A DNA stretch of 47,279 bases from Prorocentrum cordatum (lineage: Eukaryota > Sar > Dinophyceae > Prorocentrales > Prorocentraceae): the NCBI GenBank assembly GCA_963575745.1, contig CAUYUJ010001353.1:55001-102279 (forward strand). The letters run 5' to 3'. Shown here in pieces: positions 38,416 through 47,279 of the stretch (the first letter of the stretch is position 1; every line of letters begins with the position of its first letter). A model generated the notes under the pieces. That model saw only the letters and a list, made by a program, of their open reading frames with translations, was not told the DNA's origin and searched no databases. The position numbers and the translations under genes were made by a program.

Positions 38416-40330
38416 CCCTGCGCAGTGGCGGCGGCGGCTGCCCCGAAGCGCCGGGGTCCCCGTCGCCAGCGCCAGGATCACCGCCACCCGCCCGACGCCG
38501 CTTGCCCGGTGGCTCGCCCCCCGACGCCTGCTGCCCGGCGAGCGCACTCGGCGGCGCAGACGGCGCGGCAGAGGCGCTGGAAGCAGCGCCGCCGCCGCCG
38601 CCATCGCCGCTCCCTGCAGACCCCGCCGCGCGCCCGCCTGCATGCCCGAGAGGCGCAGTCGGCGGAGCGGGCGGCGCGCCAGAGGGTCCCGCACCAGCGC
38701 TGCCGCCTGCGCCCCCCGCAGACCCCGCCGCCGCGCGCCCGCCGCCTCCGGCCCGCGCACCCGCCCTGCGCACATACGCAAACACATAGGCGCCAATGCG
38801 CACCTGGTGGTTTCCGGCGATCTGCCCCCAAGTCTTCAGCCCGACAGTACGGTCGTCGAATGTCGCGTATGCGTTCACGCCCACGGCTGCACACGCATAA
38901 TAGTGGCCGCTCGTCGCGCTTTCGCCCTGGTGCACAACGACCCCCGAGAAATCGTACTCGCACTCGCCATCCACAGGCCGCAGAATCTGAGGAAAGCGCA
39001 CGGGCCGTCTGTCGTACCACTGGCTCTGATCATCGCGCCTCATCGCCCGCTGCACAATCACGAAGAGCACCGGCGGCGACCGCTCCCAGCGACTGCCTTC
39101 ATATACCCTGATGCCTCGACAAACTCCTGCCGCCTCCCTCTGAGCACGACTGAGGTGAGCGTGCGCCGGACATCCTTGCCCTGGCTCACCAACATGCCTT
39201 TGTCCCAGCCGGATCAACTCCTCCAGATCGCAGGGCCCCTGGTGGTCGGGCCCGAGCAATACGGAAGGCACCACTTTCAGGTACGTCGTGATTTCCCCGT
39301 TGTCCGAAATTGCTCCGCATGCGTCGCACCGCCTCCGCTGCCGAAACGCAATGCCGCAAACGTGCTGCTGGAGCGCAGTGCGTTCACATATTTGATATCC
39401 AGCCTCGGTTACGGCACGAAGGGCGGCCAGGAAGAACTCTGACGCGTCGCACTGAATCCCTCGCCCTTCCTCATCGAATTCTGAGAATTCTGGCTCGCGG
39501 AAAAGCCCCGCGCGCGCGGCGGCAGCCAGCGGCGCGTCGGTGTCGACCCCCCCGCCCTGGACAGAGAGAGCCGTGGCCTGAGCTGCGAGCGCGCACACCG
39601 GGCAAGTTTCTGCGTTCAAAGGGCAATTCTGGTCGTGAGCGTAGAGGAGCCGACGGAAGGGAGCCAGGCGCAGCAGCACCTGCGCGACTGCGCTCACGAA
39701 GCAAGTATTGCCGAGGTTTGCGATGCCCACGCCAGAGCCGCGGCCGCAGTGCCACTGCAGCTCCCTGGTGACCTCCTCCTGAGACACGCCGTAACCTGGC
39801 ATGCATAGATCCCGGTCCAGCGGGCGCAGCTCTGGCGGCTCTGCACCATCACCAACAGTCGCCGCCGCGCGAAACATGTCCTCCCAAAGATCCCTCGGCA
39901 CCACGGCCCCCCTACCGGCACCACGGCCGCCACCCGCGCGCCCACGCCCCCGCGAAGCAGCGCTCCCAGTGGACGGTGCCGCCGCCGCATCTGCGGTCCC
40001 CGTCGCGTCGCCGCCGCGGCCGCGGCCCCTGCCCCGCCCCGCAGGCCCTGCGTCCGGCGCGATGTATGCCGGCGGCACCGTCAGAGCCTGGCCCGGGCGC
40101 AGCGCGTGCGAGGGCAGAGGCGTCTGCACAGACGCCGCAGGGGCCGCCTCCCCGTCCGAAGGAGCTGATCCGGTGGCGTCGTCGTCGTCGTCGCTCGCCT
40201 CCTCACCGACGCCCGTTGAGCTCCCCGCGGCACGAGGCGGACCCGGCGGCGACGCCCGCGGCACCGTCGGCGGCGCGGGCGCCGAGCGAGCTCGACTCCG
40301 GGGCGCCCCCTGCCGCGGGCCCATCCCCCA
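38410..40330 (-). CDS. Ubiquitin-specific protease (USP, peptidase family C19) domain
   Basis: Frame open from 40534 to 38237; the supported part runs from about 40330 (a Met codon is at 40324) to about 38410. After a low-complexity lead (acidic run ASDDDDDATG, then Gly/Arg-rich) comes the Cys box GIANLGNTCFVSAVAQVL (Cys near 39703-39701), QCDASEFFLAAL, a CxxC finger (RCDACGAISDNGEI), LFVIVQR, and the His box YDFSGVVVHQGESATSGHYYACA (His near 38905-38903), then TFDDRTV and YVFAYVR. The catalytic triad Cys-His-Asp and the oxyanion Asn are present, so it should cleave ubiquitin-like isopeptide bonds. The first 210 bp of the frame overlap the helicase C-terminus. A frameshift or fusion joins the two. 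A USP here is unusual: Helitron lineages known to carry a protease have OTU type. Confidence 0.8.
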
Positions 40331-42614
40331 CGTCCCAGCCGTACTTGCGCGCCCTCTGCTTGGCGATTTCGTAACTCGCTTTGAAAATCCCGTTTTCGAA
40401 GCGCTGGACCCCGTCGCGGACGTACTGGGGCGGGCCCCGCTGCAGGATGACCCAGGGCGGCAGGTTGTAGACGAGGACGCGATGGGCCACGCGAACGCGA
40501 CTGAGCATGACGTACAGGTGCAGCCACCAGTCATCGGCGCCCATGTTCATGGGCTTCTGGAGCACCATGGTGGCCGCATCCATACCCAGGCCCTGCGCCG
40601 TCTGCACGGTGCGAACTTTCTCTGGCAGCAACGGGATCTGGTACCTCGTAACCTTCACCTTCCGAAGCTTTCGCTCGCCATCGTCTAGGTAGTGATGGTT
40701 CCACTCCCAGGACGCCCTGTGCGGCGCGATCTGCACGACCCCTTCTCCGAACCCAAGGTCCTCCGTGAAGCCATCAAACTTGACGAGGACACAGCGCGGC
40801 AAACGTTTGCATCGATAATAACCGAGGCGGTGGGCGTCGTGAAGCTTCTTTTCGCGCCAATCCGCGCCCGGCGTCTCGAACTCTTGCGGGTGGAACCTCA
40901 CGTCCACGACTTCCCCCACGGCGTCCTGGACGATCTGGTGCTTCGCCGACAATTTCACGTTCAGCCGCACACGCATGCCGATGCACAGCGGGCACATGCC
41001 GATGAGGTGACCAGTGTTGTTCACGTTCGGCACCTGCAGCATGGCCTTGTAATGCTCCTCACCGAAGGGCCTTGGAGGCAGGTCCACGGCCTGCACGTAC
41101 AGCAGCATCTGCCCCTTCTCCCTGGCCTCTCGCACGGCCCGATACTGCATCTGCCTGTGCACGGCCTCCCAGGCGATGCCAATCTCGAACCCGTCCTTGA
41201 CATGGCGGTCCTGCAGACGCTTGTCGTTCCTGCCGGGTCGGACCACCCACCCTTGCACCACCCTTTTCTGCTCGGCCGTAAACTTCTTGCCCTGCCTCAT
41301 GGTCTTCAAGAAGCCGGGCATGAAAGGGCAGGGCGCGTACGGAGTAACGAGGCGGTCCTTGAAGCGGTGCGTCTCGTACAGAAACATCGCGTGGGTGACG
41401 CCGTCCAAGAATATCGACTGCCCATTGCGGACGTGAACCGGCGCCTCGGGCGACTCACGCTGCAGCAAGGAAGACCTTCTGCCCTTGCCGCTCACCGGCC
41501 CCAGCTGATAAAAATCCCCCAGGAACATGACAATCGGAGCCTTCCCAAACATGTGACCCCGCGCCATGTACAGGTCCACATGGCAATTATACTGAGCCTT
41601 ACGGGCTTTGCACATGCGAAACGATGCAGCGCCGAGAAGCTGGGGCGGCACCATGGACACCTCCTCCACGATGACGGCCTTGAGGTCGTTCATGCGGTCC
41701 ACGATGTCATCGACTTTCTGCCCCGAGAGCCTAGCGATGGTCATGGCCTGCTGGCCGCTCAGCCCGAAGCCGCTGTGGATCGTCTCCCCCACGATGACGC
41801 GCGCAGCGCTGTTCGACGAGGCCACGGCGATCTCCGATCCCGCGCCGAACACCTCGTTGAGCAGACGTCGCAACAGTTTCACCACCTCCGTCTTCCCCGT
41901 CCCGCCCTCCACGTGCAGCAGGAGAGCCATCTGCTCCACCGGCTTGGGGCTTTTTCCACTTTTCAGATCTTCCTCGTATGCCACGATGGCCTCCACCTGG
42001 CCCACGACCAGGGCGACCACCGCCTTCTGCTCCTTATTGAACGTCACGGGGTTGTCCGCCCTGGTCGCCCACTCGTTAAACAGCCTCTCCGCGATGTCGC
42101 GCGCCCGCCGCGGAGGCTTCGCGTCGCCGGCAACCGCGGGCGGCGGCGGCCGACCAGGCACCAGCACGGCAGGCGCCGAACCCGCGAGGCCGCTCCGCCC
42201 GTCGCCATCCCCAGGCAAGCCTTCTGCTCCCTTTTTCCTGTATCGAAACGCCTCCTTCTGCTGTGCTTTGCCCTCCTCGAACTGAGAGTCGCCCAAGTCG
42301 AGACCGCGGAAGCCGGTCTGCGTTCCAGTACTCGCGGCAGCAGGCTGAGGCTTATGGTCTTTCGCATAGCCCTCAAGGAAGATATTCTTATAGACCAAGC
42401 TTTGCGACCACCCACGAATCTGCTCCAACTGGGCCACCGCGGGCACCTGGCTATCCGGCACGGCGAACGCGGGCATCTGTCGGTGCGCCGCCCACGCTTC
42501 GTCCGCCTCGCCCTCGTCCACCGCCTGAGCCAAACCGTCAGGCGCTCCGCCGCCGGCGCCCGCCCCCTCCTCCTCGTCCGCCTCCCCGGCAGGCCGATTC
42601 CCCACTGCCTGCAG
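40290..42614 (-). CDS. Pif1-family DNA helicase domain (Helitron helicase)
   Basis: The frame is open from 42605 to 40203, about 760 supported residues, coding for an SF1B helicase of Pif1 type. Motifs in order, numbered from the GTG codon at 42605: Walker A LHVEGGTGKTE (residues 230-240), SSNSAARVIVGETIHSGF, Walker B VIVEEVSMVPP (311-321, E in place of the usual first D), GDFYQLGPV (363-371), FLYETHRFKD, CIGMRVRLNVKL (541-552), VQTAQGLGMDAATMVL and LYVMLSRVRVAHRVLVYN (697-714). These cover the ATPase and translocase motifs of Pif1. It would unwind the donor strand during rolling-circle transposition. The start is probably an intron acceptor (CTGCAG before 42614), not a start codon. The C-terminus overlaps the USP frame. 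Confidence 0.85.
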
Positions 42615-42953
42615 TCTTCACAACCGCACAAACAAGCTCTCATGAACTCCATCACTAGAAAATCCTTGGCGCCTATCGGATCAGAGCACGACGCTCGCGC
42701 GCGCCCGCGCCCGCTAGAGACACCCACCAACACCACCCACACAAAGACTCCACCACCCCAGCACACGCAGTGACGCACCAATAGCCTCCCCCCAGGCACC
42801 CCACCAACCGATTCCCATCACTAACAAGTGAGACACCTTAGGCAAATACTAACCAGGCATACAACTAAATCCAACATCCAGCGTGACCATGAACTCGGCG
42901 GCGCTTGGGTTGCCTGTGAAAAAATGGCACGGGCCATCCGCTGACGACCAGGT
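42615..42953 (-). other. Probable intron or spacer between Rep linker and helicase
   Basis: All three minus frames contain stops here, and base composition is less GC-rich than the flanking coding blocks. A TGTGAAGACTGCAG acceptor-like end adjoins the helicase frame. No clear donor was fixed. Confidence 0.4.
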
Positions 42954-43868
42954 TCAGATCCGAATGTGCGACATCGACGAACAACTTTTTCCAGCTCGCC
43001 GCTCGCACTCCTCGCACTGCCTGGACAACGCCACCTGCTTCGCCCACCACTCCTCCCAGGCAGGCTCATGCTTCCCGACCGCGTCGACGCCGGCCCTGTA
43101 GGGCGCCCAGGCCGCAGCCCCCTTCTCAGCCGGCTGCAACGGACGGAAAATCACAGACTTGAACAGCGCGTCCACCTCTGGGTCTTTCTCCTTCGAAGGC
43201 ATCACGAAGCCGAAGAACTTGGGCACCCTGAACGGCGCGCCGACGCGGAGCTTCTGCACTCGGGCGGCGGCGGCCGGGTGCGTGTCCGCGAACGCGTACG
43301 TCTCGAAGTCCTGCGGGTCGAAGTGGAGCGGGTTGGCCTGCGCGGTGTACACGTACATGGCGTAATGGTACATGCCCATGGACTTCAGGGGCTCCCTGTC
43401 GCCGCGATGCAGCCAGTCCATCTTCATGTCATGGTCCAGCCGCGCGCTGTATTCGACAGCCTGCTGCTGCTCCTGCTCGGGCTGCCCCCCCCCAGCAGCA
43501 CCGGCAGCGGCGCCCTCCCCGACAACGCCGTCGGCGACACGGGCGTGCAGCGTTGCGCGCCCCTCGTCCAGCGCATCCATGACACCGCCGCCCCCCTTGC
43601 CGTCCTCTTCCCCCGCGGCCGGCTGGTCCACCTCGATGTGGTCTGCGCGCGGGTCGGTCCAGAAGTCATCCTTTTTCTGATGAGCGGCGGAGCTCGCCTG
43701 GAACGCCAGCGCCACGATCCCCTTGCAATACAGAGTCCAGGTGTCATGGGAGCAATAGCACTCGTGGCCATACTGCATCTGAAACATCATCTCGGGCAGC
43801 TTCTTCAGGAGCGCCCGGTGCGAGCTGGTCGTGAGCTTGATAACAGTTCGCCCTTCCGCGACAGAGTC
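42954..43868 (-). CDS. Rep C-terminal/linker block between Rep and helicase
   Basis: An open frame runs from about 43868 (a TAA precedes it) to 42954. It reads EGRTVIKLTTSSHRALLKK, MMFQMQYGHECYCSHDTWTL, an acidic Gly/Ala linker, PLKSMGMYHYAMYVYT, DPQDFETYAFADTHP, and VPKFFGFVMPSKEKDPEVD. The last part has WWAKQVALSRQCEECERR. In Helitron proteins the segment between the Rep tyrosines and the helicase is collinear with this, and the Cys-rich GHECYCSH fits the compact Rep-side region. I recognise no catalytic motif. A splice junction upstream is probable because the preceding Rep frame ends 344 bp away. Confidence 0.6.
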   Translation of the reverse strand, partial: DSVAEGRTVIKLTTSSHRALLKKLPEMMFQMQYGHECYCSHDTWTLYCKGIVALAFQASSAAHQKKDDFWTDPRADHIEVDQPAAGEEDGKGGGGVMDALDEGRATLHARVADGVVGEGAAAGAAGGGQPEQEQQQAVEYSARLDHDMKMDWLHRGDREPLKSMGMYHYAMYVYTAQANPLHFDPQDFETYAFADTHPAAAARVQKLRVGAPFRVPKFFGFVMPSKEKDPEVDALFKSVIFRPLQPAEKGAAAWAPYRAGVDAVGKHEPAWEEWWAKQVALSRQCEECERRAGKSCSSMSHIRI

Positions 43869-44215
43869 TTAGCACTTCCGCCCCAGCACGCTGCGCACGA
43901 GCTCTCCACCCGGCTATAGACAAGCGGCCCGGGACCCGTCTACGTTCCTCCTCGCCCTACCGCCTCCCCGACCGCCTCATCACGCCTCCGGATTCGCCTG
44001 TAGCTAGACCTGGCAGCCACGCCGAAGCCTCTCAACAACTCATAATCATCCATCACAAACCCCGATCGTCTGCTGCAATCACAACATCTAGCCAATGACT
44101 GAATCTCAGCCATAGCGAACAAAATAAGCAACCTCCAACCCATCACCCGTACCGCGCTTCATACTCCCACTTCCTACCCTCTTGTCCCAAACTCATATAA
44201 TCACCGAGACTTACC
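43869..44215 (-). other. Probable intron within the Helitron gene
   Basis: On the minus strand the Rep frame ends GCC TGA G and is directly followed by GTAAGT, a classical donor, at about 44212. The stop sits just before that donor. Alternatively the exon ends at ACCAAG followed by GC (a GC donor, common in dinoflagellates). CTAAG near 43868 could be the acceptor. Composition is AT-richer than the flanks. Confidence 0.45.
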
Positions 44216-46270
44216 TCAGGCGCCAATAACCGCCTTGGTCGTGTAGTCCGTCTGGTAGTGCGCCATATTGATGGCGTCCATGAACACGGCCTCCAGCGAG
44301 TGCAGCACGTGCTCCCGCAGGCTGCCGGGCGGACCGCTGCCGCTCGCGCCAGCAGCTGCGGCGGCGGCGGGCGACGCGGGCGCGCTTGATGCAGGGCTGC
44401 CAGACGCCGCCGCGCGCGACGCGGCGCGGCCTGGCGCCCGCGACCTCGGCTCTGTCTCGACGGCTGATTCTGGCAGCTCGCGCTCCGCGCGCCGGTCGCT
44501 GTAGTAGCCCAGGCCCTGCTCCCCCTTCTTGAACACGATACGGGCCGGCTGCCGTCGTAACACGAAGCCGCGCTGAACCCCGCGATGTCCTCGAATTCCG
44601 GCGTCGGCGGAGGCGGCGGATCCAAGCCATACGCATCGGCCAAATCCCACGGCTCGTCATCCTCTTCTCTGAAGCCCCAGATATCCCCCGCGTTCGGATC
44701 GTCCATCTTGGTCGGCGCCCCGCCGAGCAAACCTCCTCCCCTGGGCAGGCCGAGGCGGCGCCCCACGGGCACGCGCCCGCCCCCCGCCGCAGCCGCGCGC
44801 GCCGCCCCCTTGGCCGCCCCGCCCCCGCCCTGCGCTGCGGCCGACGCCCCGGAACCCGTGGAACCTCCGCTCTGCCCGGTGCCCTCGTCGCAACCGGTGC
44901 CGCCAGTCCCGGCGCCAGCCAGCGCGTCCGATGCCTCGCCGTCAGGCTCGGCGAACGCACCGGGCTCCGGAGGCGGCGGCACAACAGGGTCGCTGGCGGG
45001 CGCGCCCCCGACGCTGTCGTCGCCCGGCAGGTCGAGCACCACGCGGTCCAGGCACTGGACGTCCAGGTTGCTCCGCAGACACACCTGGCCCACAGGGTTC
45101 GTGCTCCCGTGGTAAGGGTGGTACCGCACCACGTCGACGCGACCAGCTCTGCCGTACCGGTTGCAGCGGTGCGGCCACGGGCCGTAGCCTTCAGCCGGAA
45201 CGTCGTCCAGATCCAGGCGCTCGCCAGGCGGGTTCCACTGCGCCTCCTCCAACGGACCGCACGCGCACTGAACCTTCGCATCTTCCGGAAGCACCAAATC
45301 CTTCCCCTTGCGCAGGCGCCGCCAGACGAAGGAGGCGGCCGGGCGCTTCCTGGACGGGTGGCTGTAGACCGCAGTCTCGTACTCGTGGTAGAAGCCGAGC
45401 CGGCACACCTTGCAGTGCTGAGGCACATCGTCGTTCGTATTGTGCTTCCAGCACGTGGGACCGCACCTGTGCAGGTGGCCACGGATGATACACTTGCGCG
45501 CGTCCCGCGCGAAGCAGTGCGCCCAGGTCCGCGCCTCATCCCCCGGGCACTCAGCAAAGTGCATGGCCGCGGCGCCGTCCGCGCGCACCACGCGGTACGC
45601 AGGCTTGCGGCGGTACTGCGGCTGCAGCGTCACGTGCGCACCCGTGTGAGGCTCTCCAAATACCGCCGGGTACTGTGCCCGCTGCTCATGGGGATCGGGC
45701 TCTGGATCTGCCAGCGGCGCGAACAGGCGCTGCCGGAGCGGACCCTCTATTGCGGGCTGCTGCTCCAGCATCGCCCGCTCCTCCACGAGATCGACGTTCA
45801 TCATGGCCGCAACCTGATTCCGCAGCTCTTCTGTGGACAGTTTGTTGTCAGCACGGACGGAGCGGCGGGCCTCTTCGCACGCCTTCTTGCACAACTTCCC
45901 GAGCTGACGACGCGAGGCGCCAGCGATGGTATCGTACTTCAATTGGAGGTCGCTCTCCTCTCGCTTCCCGTCCGCGAACGCGAGACGTCGATCCCGCGGG
46001 CCGAGCGGAAGCGGCGGCAGCCGCTCCGGCCCGTGCAAGCCCAGCTGCCGGCCCACCTCCTCCGCCGCGTCGAACTGCACGCTGCCGACCCTGGCGAGCA
46101 CGGCCTCCCTCCACCTCCTCAGACGCTCCTCGAGGCCTTCGACGTCCCCCGCACGCAGCTTCGCGAGGAACGCGCCGGTCATCGGGTGCAGGCGCCACAG
46201 GTGGATGTGCGGATGGATGCCGCCGCGCCCCTGCGACTCCACGGGGCCGAAGTACGCGCGGACGAGCCCG
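44216..46270 (-). CDS. Helitron Rep: HUH motif, zinc-binding region and catalytic Tyr pair
   Basis: Frame AFGLVRAYFGPVESQGRGG then IHPHIHLWRL: the HUH metal-binding motif (two His flanking a hydrophobic) lies at about 46215-46201. Next come RGHLHRCGPTCWKHN and CKVCRLGFYHEYE (Cys/His cluster, about 45480-45375) and RVDVVRYHPYHGS with CLRSNLDVQCLD (about 45140-45045), the R-x-N-x-D-x-Q signature of Helitron Reps. A frameshift near 44575 moves the reading to a second frame carrying RIVFKKGEQGLGYYSD and INMAHYQTDYTTK. Its tyrosines at 44257 and 44245 (YxxxY) match the Y2 nuclease of Helitrons. Together these would nick and join single-stranded DNA. The 5' neighbour frame joins by another shift near 46265. 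Confidence 0.75.
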
Positions 46271-47279
46271 AACGCTCACACGCCCCCGTGGCGGCCACGC
46301 CGTCGGAGACGCCCGTGGCCCCGCGCTGCGGCGTGACGCCGACGACATGCTCCAGGAACTGTTCCAGCATGAGGTTCGTGACCATGGCCTGCGACACCGG
46401 GTCAGCGGCCACCCGCCGCAGCATGTCCCGCGTTGAGGGCATCACGGGAGCAGTCTCCTCCAGCAGCCGCCATCGCTGTACGGAGGCGCCCTCGTACATC
46501 AGGGACTCCATCAGATTCCGAGTGTCCGCGATGTTCGGCGTCGTGAACACCAGGGGCGGCCCGAAGAGCCGGGTGTAGCTGGTACTGATGTGCCGCAGCG
46601 TGGTCCGGTGCGCGTCGGAGCCGACGACATCGCGGTTGCTGAGCAGCATGCTGCGCAGCGCGCTCTTGACGTTCCGGGGCACGCCCTCGAGGCCCAGGGC
46701 CTGCTTGATGCCCGCCCCCCTGCCGAGCACGGCCACGACCTGCGCCAGATCCTCGGGCGTCAGTGCGGCGAGGTCCGCGATGCTTTCCCCCAGGCGCTGC
46801 TTGCGCACGAATAACCTGGCCGACTGAATGATAGCCTTTCTGCGCCACAGGCAATACTGGGCCGTGAGCAGGTCAGCGTGGCGACGCCAGCGCGGCACGG
46901 GCGAAGCAGACGCGGCGGGCGCCCGTGCAGCGTCGGGCGCGGGCGCCCGCGCAGCGTCGGGCGCCGAGACCTCGTCGGGGACCTCGTACTCGAGCTCCTC
47001 GCGAGCCATGAGGCACCTGCACCACTCGTCGTACGTCAACTTCGCCTCCCTCTCGAGTCCGAAGACGCCGTCGCCGTACGGAAACGCGACGGGGTCGAAG
47101 GCACTCCAGAAACCGGGGGAGAACATGCTGACAGGCTCGGTTCCAGTGGGCACGACGACCCGCACCGCGCGCCTCGCCGGCCCGCCCTCAGCGCCCCCGG
47201 CCGGCGCGCCGCCGCCGCCGCCGCCGCCGCCACCGGCCGCGCGCTTCCCGGCAACTCCCGGAGGAGACCGCGTGGCCTG
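46265..47279 (-). CDS. Helitron Rep N-terminal region, 5'-partial
   Basis: The frame is open from the window edge to 46179. The apparent start at 47165 is a GTG; the frame continues upstream without a stop to 47279, so this is a partial coding block. It reads MFSPGFWSAFDPVAFPYGDG and LTYDEWCRCLMAREELEY, then an Ala-rich linker, a helical part (KSALRSMLLSNRDVVGS) and RHISTSYTRLFGPPLVFTTP (about 46600-46535). The G-P-P-x-x-F-T-T-P stretch corresponds to the Rep segment before HUH in Helitrons. After GVTPQRGATGVSDGVAAT the frame shifts by one base into the HUH frame. The DNA at 47200-47235 encodes poly-Gly. Confidence 0.7.

Larger units (their letters stand above)
37378..47279 (-). mobile_element. 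Helitron-like element coding region: Rep, Pif1 helicase, USP, C-terminal domain
   Basis: Five minus-strand coding blocks lie in collinear order: HUH/Y2 Rep, Rep-helicase linker, Pif1 helicase, ubiquitin-specific protease, and a Cys/His motif with a charged C-terminal domain. Rep plus Pif1-type helicase is the hallmark of Helitrons. The 5' end runs off the window. Junctions between blocks are frame changes in very GC-rich DNA or probable introns. Termini (5' TC, 3' hairpin and CTRR) were not identified. CA-rich DNA lies just 3' of the gene. Long antisense frames across the region come from GC-rich codon use. Confidence 0.75.

Noticed and set aside
36241-39111. 956-codon plus-strand open frame
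   Set aside because: It runs through CA microsatellite and then antisense to the USP/C-terminal coding blocks; His/Thr-rich then Arg-rich composition, no domain.
37532-39442. 636-codon plus-strand frame and 45109-46578 plus-strand frame
   Set aside because: Antisense shadows of the USP/C-terminal and Rep blocks with no recognisable motif.
40692-42773. 693-codon plus-strand open frame
   Set aside because: Exactly antisense to the Pif1 helicase, whose motifs are unmistakable; an effect of GC-rich third codon positions.

Overview
The window is nuclear DNA of a dinoflagellate. The main evidence is a complete 22-nt dinoflagellate spliced-leader (DinoSL) sequence on the minus strand at 19859-19880. 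It is supported by degraded LINE elements whose reverse transcriptases carry a WADN catalytic box, a decayed Ty1/copia pol, GC-rich protein-coding stretches, and very repeat-dense intergenic DNA. Genus and species cannot be decided from the sequence. No ordinary host housekeeping gene was recognised; almost everything readable belongs to mobile elements or tandem repeats.

Layout. 1-3.2 kb: unassigned DNA, then a long dispersed repeat with a huge pyrimidine/trinucleotide microsatellite core; a shorter second copy lies at 22.9-23.8 kb. 3.99-7.04 kb: a frameshifted copia-type pol on the minus strand (integrase-like remnant, RT, RNase H). 7.58-8.36 kb: a plus-strand fragment homologous to the C-terminus of the protein encoded at 37.4 kb, then an unrecognised short ORF. 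8.48-9.29 kb: a GGGCGT/GGGCGC hexamer tract. 10.38-13.66 kb: a 5'-truncated, frameshifted LINE on the minus strand (endonuclease, RT, RNase H). 13.98-14.74 kb: a 90-bp minisatellite and a GCTGW pentamer tract. 18.12-19.53 kb: the only long uninterrupted ATG-to-stop ORF outside the right end (470 aa, minus strand, GTQTD motifs), with the DinoSL relic 328 nt upstream on the same strand.

15-35 kb is a dense mosaic built from a few parts: (i) a ~55-bp dispersed hairpin, 18 copies, with a stem of about 10 bp (CCGGCGGTAA pairing with TTACCGCCGG) followed by CTCGTAGAGC; (ii) two kinds of element that start with this hairpin and end in the inverted motif GCTCTACGAG. The long kind carries tandem ~175-bp satellite units, the short kind is ~390 bp; (iii) a ~310-bp MITE-like repeat with a 40-bp palindrome; (iv) LINE RT fragments. 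35.4-37.3 kb is duplicated CA-rich microsatellite with GC-rich inverted-repeat blocks.

The right end (37.4-47.3 kb, minus strand, running off the window edge) holds the most interesting locus. In collinear order it has a Helitron-type HUH/Y2 replication initiator (HPHIHLW and YxxxY motifs), a Rep-associated linker, a Pif1-family helicase with all main motifs, a ubiquitin-specific protease (USP, family C19) with Cys and His boxes, and a Cys/His-rich motif plus a charged C-terminal domain. The reading frame is broken by several single-frame shifts and by at least two probable introns, so whether one giant polyprotein is made is unproven. A Helitron carrying a USP, instead of the OTU protease known from some Helitron lineages, is the best candidate here for an undescribed system.
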